This document shows, in pieces, positions 41,128 through 49,073 of a stretch of 64,000 nt of DNA; the stretch's first letter is position 1, and each line of letters begins with the position of its first letter. The stretch comes from SHZI01 sp041396045 (lineage in GTDB: Bacteria > Pseudomonadota > Gammaproteobacteria > Steroidobacterales > GCA-2729495). Made by a program: the position numbers and the translations under genes. Under the pieces are notes generated by a model. The model saw only the letters and a list, made by a program, of their open reading frames with translations, made no database searches and was not told the DNA's origin. The stretch lies in contig JAWKZI010000001.1 of the NCBI GenBank assembly GCA_041396045.1, positions 1 to 64,000 on the forward strand, given 5' to 3'.

Positions 41128-41175
41128 GCCTAACGCTGATGAGCGGTACCGAAGTGCGCAGCAGGGAGGTTACTC
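41128..41175 (-). repeat. attC, short
   Basis: GCCTAAC at 41128 and GTTACTC at 41169. Only 48 bases; the stop codon of the next gene is inside. Confidence 0.55.
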
Positions 41176-41514
41176 GTAGTGCGCACATGCTTTTACCACC
41201 AGGCCATTTGCGTTAAAAAAGAATACTTCCGCCACAAGGCCACGGACGCCCCGATAATAAATCGTGACGCTTTCGACGCCCACTAGAACTTGTAGAAGTT
41301 CGAAGTTCAGGGTAGGCATTCGTTCCAGGGCCGCGGACCAATAGGCCGCTACAAGTTCTTTGCCTTTTAATGTACCTGATGGGTCGCTAGCGATCTGGAC
41401 AATGTACGGGGATGACATCTCGAAGTTATCGGAATAGTGGGCAAGAACTGCCGACAGGTCGTGAGAATTCCAGGCCTCAACCCACTGTTCGGCAAAATTG
41501 CGAGCGAAGTCCAT
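41170..41514 (-). CDS. NTF2-like/SnoaL-like protein (cassette)
   Basis: 114 residues from ATG 41514. FARNFAEQWVEAWNSHDLSAVLAHYSDNFEMSSPYI is the typical start of an NTF2-like (ketosteroid-isomerase fold) protein, and the rest is a cone of strands. Binds small molecules; no specific reaction can be inferred. Confidence 0.82.
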   Translation of the reverse strand: MDFARNFAEQWVEAWNSHDLSAVLAHYSDNFEMSSPYIVQIASDPSGTLKGKELVAAYWSAALERMPTLNFELLQVLVGVESVTIYYRGVRGLVAEVFFFNANGLVVKACAHYE

Positions 41515-41576
41515 GGTAATCATGAGTTCCCATCCCCAGCCTGTTCCCCTTCCTCCAGTTTCTTCGCGCTATTGCA

Positions 41577-41897
41577 TTAACGCAACCGGATCCGGCGCGC
41601 CCTTGAGAGTGACGCCACACCCCACGCCACGAGCCATGTAGCGACGACCCAGATGACAGCAACGGCAGACCAACCGAGCAAAGTGGGAGCGCACCAACCC
41701 CAGCCGCATAGACCGTTGTGCTCCAGCAGACCAGGTACTCCGGCCTGGTCAAGGACATAAACCGAGATGATCAGAGCACGCACCGGAATGCCGGCAATGG
41801 AATCAGAGTAGGACGGCCAAAAAAGTGCGGGCAGCAAAAGCCCGCCATAGGCGACCAGCAACATTGCGAAAATGATTAGCGTCCGTCGTTCAAGCAT
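41577..41897 (-). CDS. small membrane protein (cassette)
   Basis: 106 residues from ATG 41897, with three hydrophobic segments (LIIFAMLLVAYGGLLLPALF, ALIISVYVLDQAGV, LGWSAVAVIWVVATWLVAWG) and an Arg-rich tail. Not recognised. The 200 bases to the next gene on its right begin with GCCTAAG (41907), which may be the left end of a ruined attC. Confidence 0.55.
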   Translation of the reverse strand: MLERRTLIIFAMLLVAYGGLLLPALFWPSYSDSIAGIPVRALIISVYVLDQAGVPGLLEHNGLCGWGWCAPTLLGWSAVAVIWVVATWLVAWGVASLSRARRIRLR

Positions 41898-42098
41898 TTG
41901 ATGCACGCCTAAGGTCTACCTTGAGCGGGCCGCGCAGGGCCAAACCAGCGTCACATTGGGCATGCCTTGACTTGAGCATCTGCGGCTGTGTGATCACCGT
42001 GACTGTGAGAATGGATGACAAGAAGCTTTGGTGGCAGAGTCTCATCTGCCCGACGCTGTTCAATCAGTGCAAGTACCATTTCGTAAAGGGGAAAGCTT

Positions 42099-42479
42099 TT
42101 AGCGTCTTCCGTTGCCGCCGTATCCTGAACCAGAACTGTGCTTGAAATATCTATTTGCCGGCTCCCTGAAAAGAATAAAGGCGAAAATCACAATTTTTAT
42201 CGCATTGGGCACAAGCACCATGATCCTGACCTCAGTCAATGCATAGGCCAGTACCACGATAGACCACGTTACATACACCCAACGCGCCCAATTTTTGCCT
42301 TTGAGCATGAATATTCCGCACAAGGAGGTTACGAGAACTCCCAAAATTGTACCGAACCATTGACGAGGAGGATCAGTTCTAAAGGTCAACGCTGACTCAG
42401 CAAATAGCCCAACTGCTGCAATCAACGCAAAAGCGATAACAAGCCAGGCGACTACAGTGACGGATGTGGGTCGTGTCAT
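42099..42479 (-). CDS. small membrane protein (cassette)
   Basis: 126 residues with four helices and a polar Gly/Ser-rich tail. Such proteins (SVTVVAWLVIAFALIAAVGLF at the start, KNWARWVYVTWSIVVL in the middle) are common, uncharacterised cassette cargo. No function assigned. Confidence 0.6.
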   Translation of the reverse strand: MTRPTSVTVVAWLVIAFALIAAVGLFAESALTFRTDPPRQWFGTILGVLVTSLCGIFMLKGKNWARWVYVTWSIVVLAYALTEVRIMVLVPNAIKIVIFAFILFREPANRYFKHSSGSGYGGNGRR

Positions 42480-42486
42480 GGCAATG

Positions 42487-42639
42487 GTCCAACGGTTGGG
42501 TTGAGTGCCGCACGCGTAGACGCATGAACCTGCTCGGCCACCCTGGGAAGCTTGATGTCGGGAGACTGAATTGTGGTTGCCATTGAGTGGGCTCTCTCGG
42601 GTTTAGCGGCGGGCCGTCCGCTGCAATCTGTTGTTAGGC
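42487..42639 (-). repeat. attC, long
   Basis: GTCCAAC at 42487 and GTTAGGC at 42633. The right arm GCCGTCCGCTGCAATCTGTTGTTAGGC is well kept; 153 bases overall, and the left half is less certain. Confidence 0.6.
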
Positions 42640-43194
42640 AGGCAGGCGTCGGTAGTGCATGGCGACTGTGCCGTTCCGGAGTGGCGTCGCCGAGACCAGT
42701 TCGAGCCGCCGCGCGCTGTGCAGCCCGCTCTGGTACAGGGTCGGGCCGTGGCCGGCGATCCTGGGGTGGACTAGGAACTTGTACTCGTCGATCAGATCCA
42801 GCCGGTCCAACTCCGTCGCGAGCTTGCCGCTACCGAGAAGCACGCCGGCCGGGGTCGCATCCTTCAGCTGCTGCACGCCCGTACGCAGGTCGCCAGCGAT
42901 ATGGTGGCTATTGCTCCACGGGAAGTTCCTTCGCGTCGATGACACGACGTACTTCGGCTTCGCCTCCAGCTTCACCGCCCACTCGCGCATCGCTGGCGGC
43001 GCCTCCTCGTCGCCATGGGCAACCGCCGGCCAGTAGACCTCCATCATCTCGTAGGTGACGCGACCCCATAACATCGCCCCGGCCTCGTCCATGAGGCGGG
43101 TGAAAAGGGCGTGCGTCTCGTCGTCGACGATTCCCTCCTGGTGGTCCACGCAGCCGTCCAGAGTGACGTTGAGGCTGAAGGTTAGAAGTCCCAT
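42634..43194 (-). CDS. RibD-C/DHFR-like reductase (cassette)
   Basis: 186 residues. LLTFSLNVTLDGCVDH at the start, AMLWGRVTYEMMEVYWPAV in the middle and LVHPRIAGHGPTLYQSG at the end fit the RibD C-terminal dihydrofolate-reductase-like family. Full length, in contrast to the shortened copy at 35609-35977. Probably NADPH-dependent; substrate unknown. Confidence 0.85.
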   Translation of the reverse strand: MGLLTFSLNVTLDGCVDHQEGIVDDETHALFTRLMDEAGAMLWGRVTYEMMEVYWPAVAHGDEEAPPAMREWAVKLEAKPKYVVSSTRRNFPWSNSHHIAGDLRTGVQQLKDATPAGVLLGSGKLATELDRLDLIDEYKFLVHPRIAGHGPTLYQSGLHSARRLELVSATPLRNGTVAMHYRRLPA

Positions 43195-43240
43195 GCGTGC
43201 CTGTTCCCAGCGGTCGGCTCCAGTGAAATGTCCGGCGACA

Positions 43241-43636
43241 TTACCAGGCCCAGCCCGGCATTTGACACGATTGCTTTACCCATGCAAGAACCTGATTGGA
43301 TTGAGCCTCGTCAAGACCTCTGATTTTCACGTAACGCGTTTCGTTGCCAAGGTCGGGTGGATTGTCCAGTTTGCCTCCGTTAAGGAAGACGACATTCACC
43401 GACACGTGATAAGCCGCAAGCTCGATGCACCAGCCGAATTGTGCTGAACCGTAATAGGCCTTGCCCCACTTGACCGCGTACCTTGGATCCTTCAGGTGCT
43501 TCCGGATCAGTTTGTCCAACTCCGAAATGATTGGATTCATCGCGGGTTTGGAATTCGCGATCCATTCATCGATGCGGCCGTGGCTCGCATCTGGTACCGG
43601 CGGCTTTCTCGTGGACAAGGATTTGATGTTTTTCAT
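43241..43636 (-). CDS. DUF1801 family protein (cassette)
   Basis: 131 residues from ATG 43636; sequence upstream of it in the same frame is not protein-like. PRYAVKWGKAYYG and RYVKIRGLDEAQSNQVLAWVKQS follow DUF1801 (YdhG-like). A small cytoplasmic fold of unknown role. No attC separates it from the RibD-C-like gene on its left. Confidence 0.75.
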   Translation of the reverse strand: MKNIKSLSTRKPPVPDASHGRIDEWIANSKPAMNPIISELDKLIRKHLKDPRYAVKWGKAYYGSAQFGWCIELAAYHVSVNVVFLNGGKLDNPPDLGNETRYVKIRGLDEAQSNQVLAWVKQSCQMPGWAW

Positions 43637-43654
43637 GTCGTATTCTCGTGTGTC

Positions 43655-43685
43655 GCCTGACGACCGCTGGAGCAATTGGTTGGGG
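43655..43685 (-). repeat. attC remnant
   Basis: GCCTGACGACC and GGAGCAATTGGTTGGGG are the two ends of a typical local attC (compare 52914-53015), with the middle deleted; 31 bases remain. Confidence 0.5.
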
Positions 43686-43694
43686 CCGACGCGG

Positions 43695-44090
43695 CTATTG
43701 CGTGTAAGGTTCATGAACGATGCGCTGGGATATCCACCAGATGTTGCCGTGTTTGTCTTTAACCCCGCCCTGCCTGTCTCCGTAGGGCATATCTTGCACT
43801 TCCATTTGGAGAGCTGCGCCATGCTCGAGCGCGCGCTGCATGGACGCCTGAGCGTTTTCTACGTAGAGGTAAAAAGCAGAACACATGCCGGGGTATTGTT
43901 CTGTAGCCTCACTGACCATCACCGCAGAAGTGCCAAGTTGGACGTGAACGTTTTGAACCAGCCCATTGGGGCGCATGGTGCGACATGCCTCGATGCCGCC
44001 CAGCCCTTGAACAAGGAATGCAATGAAAGACTCTGCGTCGTTGACAAAGAAATACGGCGTCACGGTATTGAAGCCAGGCGGGATATACAT
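43695..44090 (-). CDS. VOC family protein, PhnB-like (cassette)
   Basis: 131 residues from ATG 44090 (GAAGAG just upstream). FNTVTPYFFVNDAESFIAFL and YGDRQGGVKDKHGNIWWISQ are the start and end of a PhnB/YdcG-type glyoxalase-fold protein, with metal-ligand-like residues retained. Function unknown. Confidence 0.85.
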   Translation of the reverse strand: MYIPPGFNTVTPYFFVNDAESFIAFLVQGLGGIEACRTMRPNGLVQNVHVQLGTSAVMVSEATEQYPGMCSAFYLYVENAQASMQRALEHGAALQMEVQDMPYGDRQGGVKDKHGNIWWISQRIVHEPYTQ

Positions 44091-44125
44091 GAACTCTTCG
44101 CTCCATGTCATTGTCAGACGGAATG

Positions 44126-44674
44126 CTACAACGGTGTGTGCCATTCTGAACTCGGCAACCGGAACAGGCCAAGTTCGTCAGCGCGTCGCCGGAACCACGG
44201 TGTGTACATATCCGGTTCTTTAATAAACGCTGCCTCAAGTTCCCGCAGATTCACCGCACGAGTTTCACTGACTTCACTAGCGTCGGGTGAAATCGGGCCA
44301 TCGTAGATGGTGCGGAAGGACTGCTGAAACTCATAATCCCTAATAGCTGTCGCTTCGACCTCCAGTCGTGACTTCGTGACGATTCCGAAACGGTCCAGCT
44401 TGCTTACCACTACGCCCAACTCCTCACGCAGACCCCGAATCGCCCCCTGCTCGAAGGTCTCGCCAGGTAGCAGGTTTTCAGCTGCGCTGACATCCCAGGC
44501 GCCCGGCCATACATCCTTGCTGAGTTGCCGGCGTTGAATCAACAGGTCACCATTGGGAAGAAACAGAAATATGTTTGAAGCGCGATGCCAAAGCCCCTTT
44601 CGATGAACTACAGCACGCGACTCGATACCTAAAAGATTGCCGTCTTCATCAAAGACTTCGAATTGTTCGTCCAT
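44126..44674 (-). CDS. Nudix hydrolase (cassette)
   Basis: 182 residues. The region AAENLLPGETFEQGAIRGLREELGV is a Nudix box in which the catalytic RE..EELG is intact but the first glycine position is altered. HRASNIFLFLPNGDLLIQRRQ recalls isopentenyl-diphosphate isomerase/YfcD-like Nudix proteins. It lies 35 bases from the VOC gene without a recognisable attC. Confidence 0.85.
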   Translation of the reverse strand: MDEQFEVFDEDGNLLGIESRAVVHRKGLWHRASNIFLFLPNGDLLIQRRQLSKDVWPGAWDVSAAENLLPGETFEQGAIRGLREELGVVVSKLDRFGIVTKSRLEVEATAIRDYEFQQSFRTIYDGPISPDASEVSETRAVNLRELEAAFIKEPDMYTPWFRRRADELGLFRLPSSEWHTPL

Positions 44675-44677
44675 TGC

Positions 44678-44737
44678 GCCGAACGTCAGCGCTCAGGCGC
44701 GTGCCTTTCGCACGTCGCCTGCAGCACGTTGTTGGGC
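44678..44737 (-). repeat. attC
   Basis: GCCGAAC at 44678 and GTTGGGC at 44731; GCGACGTGC and GCACGTCGC pair in the middle. 60 bases. Confidence 0.7.
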
Positions 44738-44757
44738 TTGCAATACAAGTGCAAAGC

Positions 44758-45222
44758 TCATTGAACCGGTGCACCAGGAGCCACTGCGTCTTTTTGCGTT
44801 CCCTGAGCCGCCTCTTTTGACACCCCCTTGCTGTTCTTCGGCTTGCACTTCTCCTCGTATGTTGCCCAGAAGTCGGAGTCCTGCGCCGTCTCGTACTTCA
44901 AGTCACTTACCGCACCGGTATCGTTGTTGACGATGGCAGTCAATCGCGTGCAGTCCTTGTTTGCCCCTCCAGCGAGAAGACCCACATACGGAATATACGC
45001 CGCGGCGTTCACTACTCTGTGAACCCCTTCGTACACCCACATCGTTGTGTCATTACCCATTGGAATCGTGACCGAAGGCGTGCCAAGGGCATCGGAGAGC
45101 TCCTTGGCCGTCTTGACGCTACCCATCACATCTTGCGCCTGGTCCTTGTCGACGTACGAGCCAACTGTCGAACATGACGACAAGCATGTGATCGCCATAA
45201 GCAATGCAGTGAAGCGAATCAT
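44758..45222 (-). CDS. lipoprotein, SmpA/OmlA-like look (cassette)
   Basis: 154 residues with lipobox LSSC. The mature part (VMGSVKTAKELSDALGTPSVTIPMGNDTTMWVYEG) recalls the small repeat of SmpA/OmlA (BamE-like) proteins, where helices precede a G.P-strand-W.Y unit. Outer-membrane lipoprotein by inference. Confidence 0.65.
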   Translation of the reverse strand: MIRFTALLMAITCLSSCSTVGSYVDKDQAQDVMGSVKTAKELSDALGTPSVTIPMGNDTTMWVYEGVHRVVNAAAYIPYVGLLAGGANKDCTRLTAIVNNDTGAVSDLKYETAQDSDFWATYEEKCKPKNSKGVSKEAAQGTQKDAVAPGAPVQ

Positions 45223-45249
45223 CTACCCTCTATTTTTGTATAGTTTTGG

Positions 45250-45323
45250 GCCTAACGTCTGAGCTAACCGGCAATTTGCGGCATTTGACATAGCGAAGTC
45301 CGTTGCCCGCTTATGGTGAAGTC
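45250..45323 (-). repeat. attC, right half degraded
   Basis: GCCTAACGTCTGAGCTAACCGGCAA is a canonical left arm; the right arm GTTGCCCGCTTATGGTGAAGTCC keeps only part of the pairing and lacks GTTAG. Confidence 0.6.
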
Positions 45324-45325
45324 CT

Positions 45326-45571
45326 TCATTCTTTCTTCCGGTATATAGAGACTAGTTTTGCCAGGAACGCGAGTGCAACAAGCCAACAGATTACTGCAAA
45401 GGACCATCGCAAAAGAGGAAGCTGCCATCGATATAGTCCAAGAATGCTTCCTAGTCCGGCGAGTATGAGAAAAACCAGAATAAATGCTGCGCGATAGGGA
45501 CGCTCAAGCGACCACACGAGCGTATAGGACAAATCTGAACGCCGAACGGCTCTTTGTCTTTCGAATGTCAT
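45326..45571 (-). CDS. small membrane protein (cassette)
   Basis: 81 residues with two helices (AAFILVFLILAGLGSILGLY; RWSFAVICWLVALAFLAKLV) and a basic N-terminal tail. Not recognised. Confidence 0.55.
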   Translation of the reverse strand: MTFERQRAVRRSDLSYTLVWSLERPYRAAFILVFLILAGLGSILGLYRWQLPLLRWSFAVICWLVALAFLAKLVSIYRKKE

Positions 45572-45595
45572 GGGTCGACGGTGTCGCGTAGTTCA

Positions 45596-45718
45596 GCCTA
45601 ACGACCGAGTTGAGCGACCAGCTGCATGAGCTGACGCGCGCCGTGCGCGCATACTGAACACAGGCGGGCGCGGCGCGCCTGGCCCGATTTCCCGGACCGC
45701 TCGAACGACTTGTTAGCC
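45596..45718 (-). repeat. attC, intact
   Basis: GCCTAAC to GTTAGCC, 123 bases; CGAGTTGAGCGACC pairs with GGACCGCTCGAACGACTTG, and the interior GCGCGCCGTGCGCGC forms the tip. Confidence 0.85.
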
Positions 45719-45736
45719 GTCATTGTGGCCACAACG

Positions 45737-45950
45737 CTAACTCTGCGCACAGCATCTACTCCCAAGCTGCACAGGCGGACATTTTACGCTTCCGAACGAG
45801 CAGAAAACGCAACATTGGCCAGGCGTCGGCCGCAATACCCTGTGACACGCTTTGCACTCGTAGAAGAACGTGCATGCATCGGTGGGCATTTTCTCCTCCG
45901 CTGGCACCGCACTCGGGGCAAGCAACAATGGTGTAGAGGGTTACTTCCAT
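45737..45950 (-). pseudogene. GDCCVxC-type cysteine-rich protein, frameshifted (cassette)
   Basis: One - strand frame begins MEVTLYTIVACPECG; a second frame continues EKMPTDACTFFYECKACHRVL and PGQCCVFCSFGSVKCPP. Together they match the small GDCCVxC (seleno)protein family, where a CxxC start is followed by MPTDACQFFY and GDCCVFCSYG. One frame change near 45900-45912 splits it. A real mutation or a base-calling error; the codons on both sides look intact. The Cys-Cys pair is encoded by TGC codons, not TGA. Confidence 0.7.
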
Positions 45951-45971
45951 GGTCCGTCAATGACGGCTATC

Positions 45972-46063
45972 GCCTGAACTCAGCGGCGTTTGAGGCGACG
46001 CCTGATTTTGCGGTAGCAAAAGCAGGTGGCGGGTCCAATGTCCGCTGCAGCGATTTGTTAGGA
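45972..46063 (-). repeat. attC
   Basis: GCCTGAACTCAGCGG at the left (one base extra in the core) and CCGCTGCAGCGATTTGTTAGGA at the right; 92 bases. Confidence 0.7.
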
Positions 46064-46069
46064 GTCGGC

Positions 46070-46876
46070 TCACCACACATACATACTAGACTCTTTGTTC
46101 ATCACCTTAAGATTGATGACTTCCGCAGGCTCACCAGCGGCAGCGCCAAAGCACACATGAAGAGGTAACAGGTGTTCCTCTCGCGGATGGCAATACCTTG
46201 CCCCGGGGTCTTCGGACCAGCGGGTTAGTTTTTGCCGCCGTTGCTCTGCTGAATAGGTTGAATTACAGCATGTGTCGCTTAACCACCGCTCAAATTCGCG
46301 ATTGGATTTAGATGATTCAGCCGTGTCGGGGGCAAAGAATGCTTTCAAATTATGAAATGAAAATCCCGAACCAATGAGCAATACATTTTTATGCCTCAAG
46401 CCTCGTAGTGCCTCACCGATAGCTATGTGGCTTTCCGGCTCCAGCGAGCTCAACAAAGACAATTGCACACAGGGGACATTTGCCTCTGGGTACATGATTT
46501 TAAGCGGAACAAAAACACCATGATCCAATCCTCGCTCATGATCCAGTTTCACATCAATTCCGGCGGATTCAATCAACAGATGTAGCTCACTGGCTAATGA
46601 CGGCTCACCTCGGCAAGGATATGTAATTGAATACGCTTCTTCGGAAAAGCCGTAATAGTCATAAATCAGTGATGGAGTTTCGGTTGCTGTGATCGTTGGA
46701 ACTCTCTCTTCCCAATGAGCGCTGACGACAATAATGGCCTCTGGGCGGTCGAGTCTAGCGCCCAACATCTCCAATGAAGCCACCATTTCACTATGGCCTG
46801 GATCACCCAAAAGCGGCAAAGGACCGCCGCCATGCGAAATAAAAACCGGTTGAATCCGACTACGCAAGTTCCTCAT
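46070..46876 (-). CDS. DODA-type extradiol ring-opening dioxygenase (cassette)
   Basis: 268 residues of the class III extradiol (LigB-like, YgiD) family. QPVFISHGGGPLPLLGD holds the first metal histidine, VSAHWE the second, then GLDHGVFVPLKIMYP and LIGSGFSFHNL. Acts on catechol-type substrates. The gene is noticeably more AT-rich than its neighbours, which suggests a different donor. Confidence 0.9.
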   Translation of the reverse strand: MRNLRSRIQPVFISHGGGPLPLLGDPGHSEMVASLEMLGARLDRPEAIIVVSAHWEERVPTITATETPSLIYDYYGFSEEAYSITYPCRGEPSLASELHLLIESAGIDVKLDHERGLDHGVFVPLKIMYPEANVPCVQLSLLSSLEPESHIAIGEALRGLRHKNVLLIGSGFSFHNLKAFFAPDTAESSKSNREFERWLSDTCCNSTYSAEQRRQKLTRWSEDPGARYCHPREEHLLPLHVCFGAAAGEPAEVINLKVMNKESSMYVW

Positions 46877-46882
46877 CCTGAC

Positions 46883-46937
46883 TGCTAACGGATCGGGCTT
46901 TAGCTGTACCAGCCAGCGCTGATTGGCCTAGGCTAAG
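46883..46937 (-). repeat. attC, degraded
   Basis: TGCTAAC at 46883; AGCGCTG and CAGCCAG in the centre; the right end GGCTAAGC is altered. The stop of the next gene follows directly. Confidence 0.45.
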
Positions 46938-47618
46938 CTACAGCAATTCGAAGACATTCCACCAGTGCTCGATTCTTTCGAGATGTTCGGATCGGAAGTA
47001 GAGCGTGACCCGCGAGTAAAATGGATCGAGATAAAGTTGTTCGTTGAGCCCGTCGAAGCGCCAGGCCTGGGGAGCCATCAAGAGAGATTTGAACCCAGGC
47101 TTGTCTGACTTCTCCCCGGTTCGATACGGCTCGTATCCCACGACGAAGACGCCAACGGACACGACCCGATCGTCAGCGACGCTGGCGATTGCATCGAGGA
47201 CAGCGTTCTCCGGTGTGCCTGCAGGTACGGTTGCTTGAAGAGCGCCGAGGTGGCTGAACGCGGGTGCAGACTGCCGAGCGAACGTTGTTGAGGTGAAGTC
47301 AGGCCAGGTCTTGACTACGACGCCGTCGGTCAGCTCGATTCGAAGTGGGAGCGGTGCGTGGTCGATCCAGACCATGACACCGGCTTGACCCGAGGGCTGT
47401 TCGAGCTCGCCCCGGGAAGGATCATTGATGCGAACGTCTGGGTACGGCAAGGGCTCGATTGTCGTATTGAGAGCCAGGGCCTTCTCGAGAGTCTCGCTCT
47501 TCGAGTCGCCAATGCGAAACGGTCCGTACGTTCCCGAGTCGATCGTTCAGGTACAGGCGCACAACGCGGTGCACGCCGCTAGTGCAACGAGCTGCGATGT
47601 CCATAATGCCACGCGCAT
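46938..47618 (-). pseudogene. lipoprotein with an in-frame TGA (cassette)
   Basis: From ATG 47618 the frame gives MRVALWTSQLVALAACTALC, a signal peptide with lipobox LAAC, then ACT, an in-frame TGA (47547-47549), and TIDSGTYGPFRIGDSKSET leading without frame change into an open frame to 46938. The later part (LEQPSGQAGVMVWIDHAPLP, FRSEHLERIEHWWNVFELL) is unknown. The ATG is about 14 bases from the cassette boundary, as expected for a cassette gene. The TGA may be a mutation or an error. A protein starting at TTG 47450 is the alternative. Confidence 0.6.
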
Positions 47619-47632
47619 TCTCTGATCTCGCT

Positions 47633-47697
47633 GCCTAACGCCTAGGTTCAGGGCGCCGCCGCGTAGCGGACGCGCGCCCTGGAACCGATAGTTAGAA
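47633..47697 (-). repeat. attC, intact
   Basis: GCCTAAC to GTTAGAA, 65 bases. CCTAGGTTCAGGGCGC pairs with GCGCCCTGGAACCGATAG, with mismatches. Confidence 0.85.
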
Positions 47698-47698
47698 C

Positions 47699-48289
47699 TC
47701 ACTCGAGCAGCTCCATAATCTCCGGCTCATGAAGCTTGAACGCCGCATAGATGAGTTCATTCTCCACACTTATTCCCTTCCGGCCGAATGACCAGCCGGA
47801 AGTGAGAGCCAGTGGAAGCATAAGCCAGCCGGAGGCGTTGGCCGTTTCACTACGTGTGGGTCCGATGGTCAGCGACTTGCCGGATGGATTCGAGAGAACG
47901 AACGTCGATTCCAAGGTATACGCGCAGTAACTTGGTACTACGCCAACTGTAAGGACAAACAACATCGGCTCAAAGCATTGGAAGTCATGGGTCTTGCTAA
48001 CCTCAGTGCCCTGATATGCGGACAGCACTAGTTGCGGCCGCCCGACTACATGATCCGAAAAATCAACCTCCTTGAAGATATGCGCCCGGCCGATCGTCCA
48101 TAGGAATGATTGCGTGGCTTGAAAGGTTGTTTCATCCCTGGGTCTCTCAACGCTTAGCACCACCCCCGAAAGCACCGCCCGGAATGGATCGCTTGACGGA
48201 TCGGGCACCTGAGGACTAGATCGAATGACGGTACAACCAGCCACGCAAAAAAGGAGGAATGCAACGCTAAATAGTCTGCCCATACTCAT
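47699..48289 (-). CDS. lipoprotein of unknown function (cassette)
   Basis: 196 residues, lipobox CVAGC. No domain recognised. The C-terminal part (VLSNPSGKSLTIGPTRSETANASGWLMLPLALTSGW) could be beta-rich. The stop codon is one base from the attC. Larger than most lipoprotein cassettes. Confidence 0.65.
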   Translation of the reverse strand: MSMGRLFSVAFLLFCVAGCTVIRSSPQVPDPSSDPFRAVLSGVVLSVERPRDETTFQATQSFLWTIGRAHIFKEVDFSDHVVGRPQLVLSAYQGTEVSKTHDFQCFEPMLFVLTVGVVPSYCAYTLESTFVLSNPSGKSLTIGPTRSETANASGWLMLPLALTSGWSFGRKGISVENELIYAAFKLHEPEIMELLE

Positions 48290-48296
48290 AAGTGAG

Positions 48297-48351
48297 TTCT
48301 AACGTTCGAGCTAAGCGGGCGACGGCAGCGTGTTGAATGGGCCTGTTGTAC
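48297..48351 (-). repeat. attC, right end degraded
   Basis: TTCTAACGTTCGAGCTAAGCGGGC is a good left arm; the right end GTTGTAC is one base off GTTRRRY. Confidence 0.55.
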
Positions 48352-48363
48352 ACCGGGGGCATG

Positions 48364-48756
48364 CTACTGCTCGGAGCGATTCGCGGCGTCGCGATTCCGG
48401 TCGTATCGCTTCATGCCTGGAAACGGCGGTAACCATTTCTCGCGACGGACGGTCCAGAGCTCATACGTCGGCTTCAGTTGGTTCGGAGCATCGAAAGCTC
48501 CCAAGTTGACTTCAACTTCGTCGGCGGTGCGGGAGAAGACGGATGAGCCGCACCGAGGGCAGAAGTACCGGCCGGCATAGCTGCCAGTTTCGCCCTCTAT
48601 CGCCACTGCGTCCTGGGGGAACACTGCGGAAGCGTGGAAGAGGGCTCCATGATGCTTGCGGCAGTCGAGACAATGACAAACGCCGACGCGGTAGGGAGAG
48701 CCTGAAGCGACGATTCGAATACTACCGCAGAGGCAACTTCCCGTGAATGTGTTCAT
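48364..48756 (-). CDS. GFA family zinc protein (cassette)
   Basis: 130 residues. The GFA (glutathione-dependent formaldehyde-activating enzyme-like) pattern is clear: GSCLCGSIRIVASG, VCHCLDCRKHHGALFHA and FCPRCGSSVFSR with all zinc-binding cysteines. Members bind zinc; enzymatic role is uncertain for most. Confidence 0.9.
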   Translation of the reverse strand: MNTFTGSCLCGSIRIVASGSPYRVGVCHCLDCRKHHGALFHASAVFPQDAVAIEGETGSYAGRYFCPRCGSSVFSRTADEVEVNLGAFDAPNQLKPTYELWTVRREKWLPPFPGMKRYDRNRDAANRSEQ

Positions 48757-48788
48757 GGTGCGAGTTCCTACAGCGTTCCGGGTGTGCG

Positions 48789-48852
48789 GTCTAACGCCGG
48801 AGATCAGCGGCGCCCACCCCGCTGGCCGTCCGTCTGGATCGACTGGTTAGAA
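48789..48852 (-). repeat. attC, intact
   Basis: GTCTAAC to GTTAGAA, 64 bases. It contains the last 18 codons of the BrnA frame. Confidence 0.85.
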
Positions 48853-49073
48853 GCCGAGCCGCGAAGCCGCTCTGCGAGCCACACCTTAATGATCGACTGC
48901 CGTGTAACGCCCAGGCGACCAGCTTCCCGGTCAAGTCCCTCGATCATCCAGTTGGGAAAATCAACGTTTACTCGCCTTTGTTCCTGCATGGGGCGTCTTG
49001 CGTTAGCGAGATCAAGCGAATCTGCCACGCTCTTACCCGCATCAAAGTCACGATCAAATTTCTTTGCCTTCAT
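48804..49073 (-). CDS. brnA: BrnA-type antitoxin (cassette)
   Basis: 89 residues. RRVNVDFPNWMIEGLDREAGRLGVTRQSIIKVWLAERL is the ribbon-helix-helix DNA-binding domain of BrnA. The last about 18 residues are translated from the attC, a common consequence of cassette boundaries. It starts inside the end of brnT (20-base overlap). Neutralises BrnT and represses the operon. Confidence 0.88.
   Translation of the reverse strand: MKAKKFDRDFDAGKSVADSLDLANARRPMQEQRRVNVDFPNWMIEGLDREAGRLGVTRQSIIKVWLAERLRGSASNQSIQTDGQRGGRR

Noticed and set aside
42099..42479. Assigning the small membrane cassette proteins to transporter families
   Set aside because: They have only generic helices; no motif supports a family.
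45737..45950. Selenocysteine at the TGA-free Cys-Cys site of the GDCCVxC-like gene
   Set aside because: Both positions are ordinary TGC codons here; there is no in-frame TGA at that site.
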